Source: Ophiothrix spiculata (Eukaryota; Echinodermata; Ophiuroidea; Amphilepidida; Ophiotrichidae). Taken from it: a DNA stretch of 22,227 bases. Made by a program: the position numbers and the translations under genes. Location: the NCBI GenBank assembly GCA_000969725.1, contig JXSR01S008793.1, one strand, 5' to 3'. Positions 18,708 through 22,227 of this stretch are shown here, one piece after another. Under the pieces are notes generated by a model, which did no database searches, had not been told where the DNA came from, and saw only the letters and a list, made by a program, of their open reading frames with translations. How positions within the stretch are numbered: the first letter of the stretch is position 1; every line of letters starts with the position of its first letter.

Positions 18708-19401
18708 GGCTGGGGTAGACCTTCAAATGGCATAAACCGTTTTTGTGCTCTAACTTTCAAACTAATTGCATAAACCATATAAAAGTATACATTTTTAGAA
18801 GCGGATTTTTACCCTGAACATGATGATGATATCAGTTTTTGACCAAAAATGTCAATTTTGGCAAAAAATGCAAACAACCGTATTTTTTGCCCCAAATTTT
18901 CTGGAAAGCTTAACTTAAATTTGCATTCATGAAATTTTGAACTTTTTAGCTTTTTGGGATATAGAAACATATGTCTAGGAACGGTTTTCTCAAATTTTTG
19001 ATTTTAATCTTAGTTTTTAAAAAAATGCAAAAAATAGGTCAACAAATGCAAAATATCCCACCGCTGCCACCAAAATGGCAATATTTGGCCTATTTTTGGC
19101 ATTTTTTCAAAAAATAAGATAAAAATCAAAAATTTGAGAAAACCGTTCCTAGACATTTGTTTCTAAATTCCAAAAAGCTAAAAAGTTCAAAATTTCATGA
19201 ATGCAAATTTTAGTTAGGCTTTCCAGAAATGTTGGGGCAAAAAATACAGTTTGTGGCATTTTTTGGTCAAAAACTGCTATCATCATCATGTTCAGGGTAA
19301 AAATCCGCTTCTAGAAATGTATACTTTTATATAGCTTATGCAATTAGTTTGAAAGTTAGAGCACAAAAACCATTTATGTCATTTGAAGGTCAACCCCAGC
19401 C
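18708..19401. mobile_element. 694-bp hairpin element with arms of over 300 bp, TTAA on both sides
   Basis: The left arm 18708-19042 and right arm 19085-19401 are inverted repeats along their whole length, around a loop of about 42 bases. In the outermost 135 bases I count about eight mismatches by eye; inner parts carry some indels. The ends read GGCTGGGGT...ACCCCAGCC, and TTAA lies at 18704-18707 and 19402-19405. There is no open frame of note. Paired TTAA suggests insertion at a TTAA target (piggyBac-type habit), though TTAA is itself a palindrome and could be part of the inverted ends. Any transcript across it would fold into a long near-perfect duplex. Confidence 0.85.
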
Positions 19402-19405
19402 TTAA

Positions 19406-20558
19406 AACAATTCCAGACAAATATGGTGTAATGGTTTGATCAGGTGGAGTTGTAAAATTACAGGGGACAACTCATTAAATTCCATATTTGATATGGGGTT
19501 TGTATGTTAATCAATGAGGTCATGATTAAGGGGTGATGTAAAGTTGGATGACTTATCGGGCACAGAACTGTGTCATCTTGCTGAGTCAACCAATTTTCAA
19601 ACTGCATGCTTGTAACTGTGGCTCAAGCTTTAGGTCATCGATTGTTGAGAATTTTGATGTGGAAATATCTTAATCAATCATTAAAATTATCCAGAAATAT
19701 ACAAAGTTATTTTAAAACATGGGTTTGTACCATGTCAAAACCATCTTGATGCTATCTTCAGTAGACAAGTAGTGATTTCATTGGTAAATAACATTGAACA
19801 GCTCCTTATCATAAAGCTTGTACATCGTATATTCATACAAAATTCCATAGGAAGGTTGGGGAGGAAGCTCAATATGAAGTTTTGAAGTCCTCACAGGTAA
19901 AATAAGAAGTATTTTTCAAATATAATGTTAAAAAACCAAATGCATTCTTGAGTCTTATATGCTTGTTTTATGGAGAATGGGACTTACATTTAGTTGGGTA
20001 TTGAGGAGAATGCCTCAGGCACTAATGTAAATTAAGACAGTCAATAAGTTCTCTCTTAGGAGAATTTCTATGGTACACGCAATTGGGGCAATGCAACCCG
20101 GAATATCCGTTTGACTTTTGCATGACATTTGATTGTAAAATAAAGCTCAGTAATAAGAGCACGCACGTTGCTCGTTGGTGTTCTGATCTTGAGACATTAT
20201 GAGCAATGATTGATAGATAAGGCCTCTCTTCTAAGACAGACATATTCCGTTTTTAACTTGAAAAGACTGCCTAAATTATCTTTTATATGTAAATTAATAC
20301 AACCTTCAGATCACTGGAGCAAGGTTATCGGTTTGTGTTATTATTCAATAGGTGTTTGCAAGAAATTCACTCCAATATTGGTATTTACTCATTTTACGAG
20401 GAATGCTAATTTGGACAGAACTGTTTTCATACCATATTATTCAAATAAGGATATCTTTGCAACGCCTTTATCAATTTTCTTCATTTTTCCACCGTTTAAA
20501 AGCTTAATCCATGACCTATTTAGATAATAATATTATTTGTTCAAATTTTTTTTTGTTC
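19406..20558. other. AT-rich sequence, no gene supported
   Basis: A single GCTATCTTCAGTAGACAAG at about 19751 matches the minisatellite core. The 105-codon forward frame at 20210-20527 and a 73-codon minus-strand frame at 20022-20243 show no domain. The first is rich in F, I, L, K and S, as expected by chance in this composition. The section 19440-19700 has TTAATCAATGAGGTCATGAT and CAATCATTAAAATTATCC, homeodomain-like words of no proven function. Confidence 0.5.
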
Positions 20559-20561
20559 TTA

Positions 20562-20787
20562 GGGGCGCACCATTAGATATCTGAGGGGGGGGGTAGGAAG
20601 TTTTCGGAAAAAAAAATTCCCCCTCCAAAGGTAGAAGAAAAAAAAAATTCCCCCCTGAACATGGAATGGGGGAAAAAACAGGTAATTGACAAAAAAAAAA
20701 ATCGCGCCCCATGGGGCGCGAAAAAAAAAAAAATTCCCCCCCGAACCCAACTTCCTACCCCCCCTCAGATATCTAATGGTGCGTCCC
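20562..20787. mobile_element. Harbinger-like MITE, 226 bp, with central perfect palindrome
   Basis: The ends GGGGCGCACCATTAGATATC and GATATCTAATGGTGCGTCCC are inverted repeats with one mismatch. Pairing continues through TGAGGGGGG and TAGGAAGTT. TTA lies on both sides (20559-20561 and 20788-20790), the usual PIF/Harbinger target duplication. Inside, the motif A(n)TTCCCCC occurs three times (about 20608, 20640 and 20722), and a perfect 20-bp palindrome TCGCGCCCCATGGGGCGCGA lies at 20702-20721. The lysine- and phenylalanine-rich frames on both strands are translations of the homopolymer runs. It is non-autonomous. Confidence 0.85.
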
Positions 20788-20790
20788 TTA

Positions 20791-22227
20791 CAATATGGCT
20801 TCCATCTAATTATTGCAGTTTTTTTGACTCGTGTGGTATGTAAACTATATTATGTAAATATCAAAAATTGTAATAAAATTAATGGCATTTCAGTCTTGAC
20901 TTCATTTAAGAAATGTTATAATCAACCATTAATTGCTCTCATTAAGACGCCAGGATGCATGTAATTGCTCTTTTTGAATCATTTATCCCACTAAATATTT
21001 CGTCTAATTGATTACAGTTATTGTTTAAAAATATGTGTTTTTTTTTCTCTTACTAAAATTATTCTTTGTTCCAATCCAAGGTCATATTCAAATCAATAAT
21101 AATCAGCATAAACAGCTTTAAGTTCCTTCGATTTCACCTGTACGCATTTCAAACCCTGCGTTTATACAGCTCATGCACGAACCTGCAGAATTCAGCATGC
21201 TGTCACTTGTTTTAGTATTTTCTTTACAGATTTTTTAAAAATTTGTTTGAAATTCAAAATCAATACACTGAAATACATAACACTGATCTGATATTTAGCA
21301 TGTTTCAACATGAATAATGATTTTATAAAGTTTGCTACAATTTTAAACCATAATGAGATTGAATATTTTTCCTTTTGAAAAATTAATCTGTTTTATGCGA
21401 GCATCATTGGTCATGCGGCTTTGAATTTGATTATGATTTGTATTGATTGGTGCGTGTTTAATTACGTTTCAAACCTCAACACATGTTTTTCCCGGAGTTT
21501 TTCCTGTTGTTGTGTACATACATGTTGCTCGTAGGCATGTGCACATGCATTTGGTTTTAAATTGATTAGCGGGAAAACATTAAAAAAAAAATTTGATGTA
21601 TGGACGATTTTTAACAGTATTTGATCAGTTGAGAGTTAAGCAAAATCTCATTAAATCTTTTGTTTAATTACATTCTAGGCACATTTCTCTTTAGCCAAGA
21701 AAGGGGCGGTAAGTTTAATTTGCATGCTACATTCTGCATTCTACCTACTACCTACCGCATTCTGTAACTCGGAATCACCGAGATTGTCACGTGTGAGTTA
21801 CCTACAGAATGACCTTGTTTATCCATGGCCATAATAGAAAAACAATATGTTTGTAGTTGTAGTGATGATTTTCAAAAGGTAGAATGGGCGATCTACCAAA
21901 CTGATCCCTTGAAAGGGGTTCTCAGCTGGCAGGGTGTGGTTACTAGTGCTGTCTTTGTATGTTACATCACATAGACATAAGCGTCAGGTTACTTGTGAAA
22001 TTTGTCCTGACCATGGTCCTGACTTCGGTGGCTGTTTGCTAGGATAAACGTCTGGAGTAACTTAGTACAGATACGTTATCGTTACTTATAGTAAGAGCAA
22101 ATGTAAGAGTAAAACGAGCAAGGTAATCCATGATTTTATCAGGGATTTTATCCTGAAATTTTCGATGAGAAAAAAAATTGTGATTGTGATGGGAGGGGGT
22201 TCAAACTTTCCTTATGAGGATACAGTG
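20791..22227. other. AT-rich sequence with one small hairpin cluster
   Basis: No gene is supported. Around 21735-21816, CATTCTGCATTCTACCTAC and GCATTCTGTAACTCGG face GAGTTACCTACAGAATG, giving an imperfect hairpin that also contains CTCGGAATCACCGAG. A palindrome GCATGTGCACATGC lies at about 21534-21547, and GACCATGGTC at about 22009. The last 100 bases are unremarkable. Confidence 0.45.

Noticed and set aside
20210-20527. 105-codon open frame on the plus strand
   Set aside because: The peptide is rich in F, I, L, K and S as expected from AT-rich DNA; no recognisable motif is present.
20559-20964. Lysine- and phenylalanine-rich frames on both strands
   Set aside because: They are translations of poly-A and poly-T runs and of the inverted ends of a MITE.

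Overview
The window reads as non-coding, AT-rich nuclear DNA from an animal, probably a marine invertebrate with a repeat-rich genome. Short terminal-inverted-repeat elements, foldback elements and decayed minisatellites sit close together in otherwise unique AT-rich sequence, as is common in echinoderms, hemichordates and amphioxus. The placement is an inference from style: no gene is present that would fix the taxon. There is no bacterial gene organisation, no recognisable protein domain, and no rRNA, tRNA or CRISPR array. The longest open frames are 105 to 110 codons. With a stop frequency near 0.07 per codon (assuming about 36% GC), roughly two or three frames of 100 codons or more are expected by chance in six frames of 22 kb, so these are not called as genes. 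The window is therefore best read as intergenic or intronic.

Region 1-2.3 kb holds a microsatellite edge, a possible decayed coding remnant, a short tandem repeat, a 312-bp GAGTG-rich inverted-repeat element with a 32-bp perfect hairpin, and a foldback with two perfect 54-bp arms. Region 3.3-4.85 kb carries a decayed minisatellite with units of about 140-158 bp, plus a separate 151-bp direct repeat. Region 6.1-7.8 kb is an old, decayed 66-70-bp minisatellite split by a 620-bp Harbinger-like MITE (TTA on both sides) and by two foldbacks; its last six units are still well preserved. Region 8.0-10.7 kb has few repeats and contains the best candidates for conserved regulatory DNA, a further decayed patch of the minisatellite, and one weak candidate exon.

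Region 10.7-13.6 kb has two copies of a dispersed repeat, a 148-150-bp array whose third unit appears to be interrupted at a TTAA by a 445-bp element, and a 163-bp repeat. Region 14.4-15.7 kb has two more inverted-repeat elements. Region 17-19.4 kb has an 86-bp duplication, a short minisatellite sharing the CAGTAGATAG core, and a 694-bp TTAA-flanked hairpin with arms of more than 300 bp. Region 20.5-20.8 kb is a second Harbinger-like MITE (226 bp) with a 20-bp palindrome at its centre. The rest is AT-rich sequence in which I see no feature.

No genes work together here. The main story is layered repeats: non-autonomous DNA transposons have landed inside older tandem arrays, and the broken units give target sites and relative ages.
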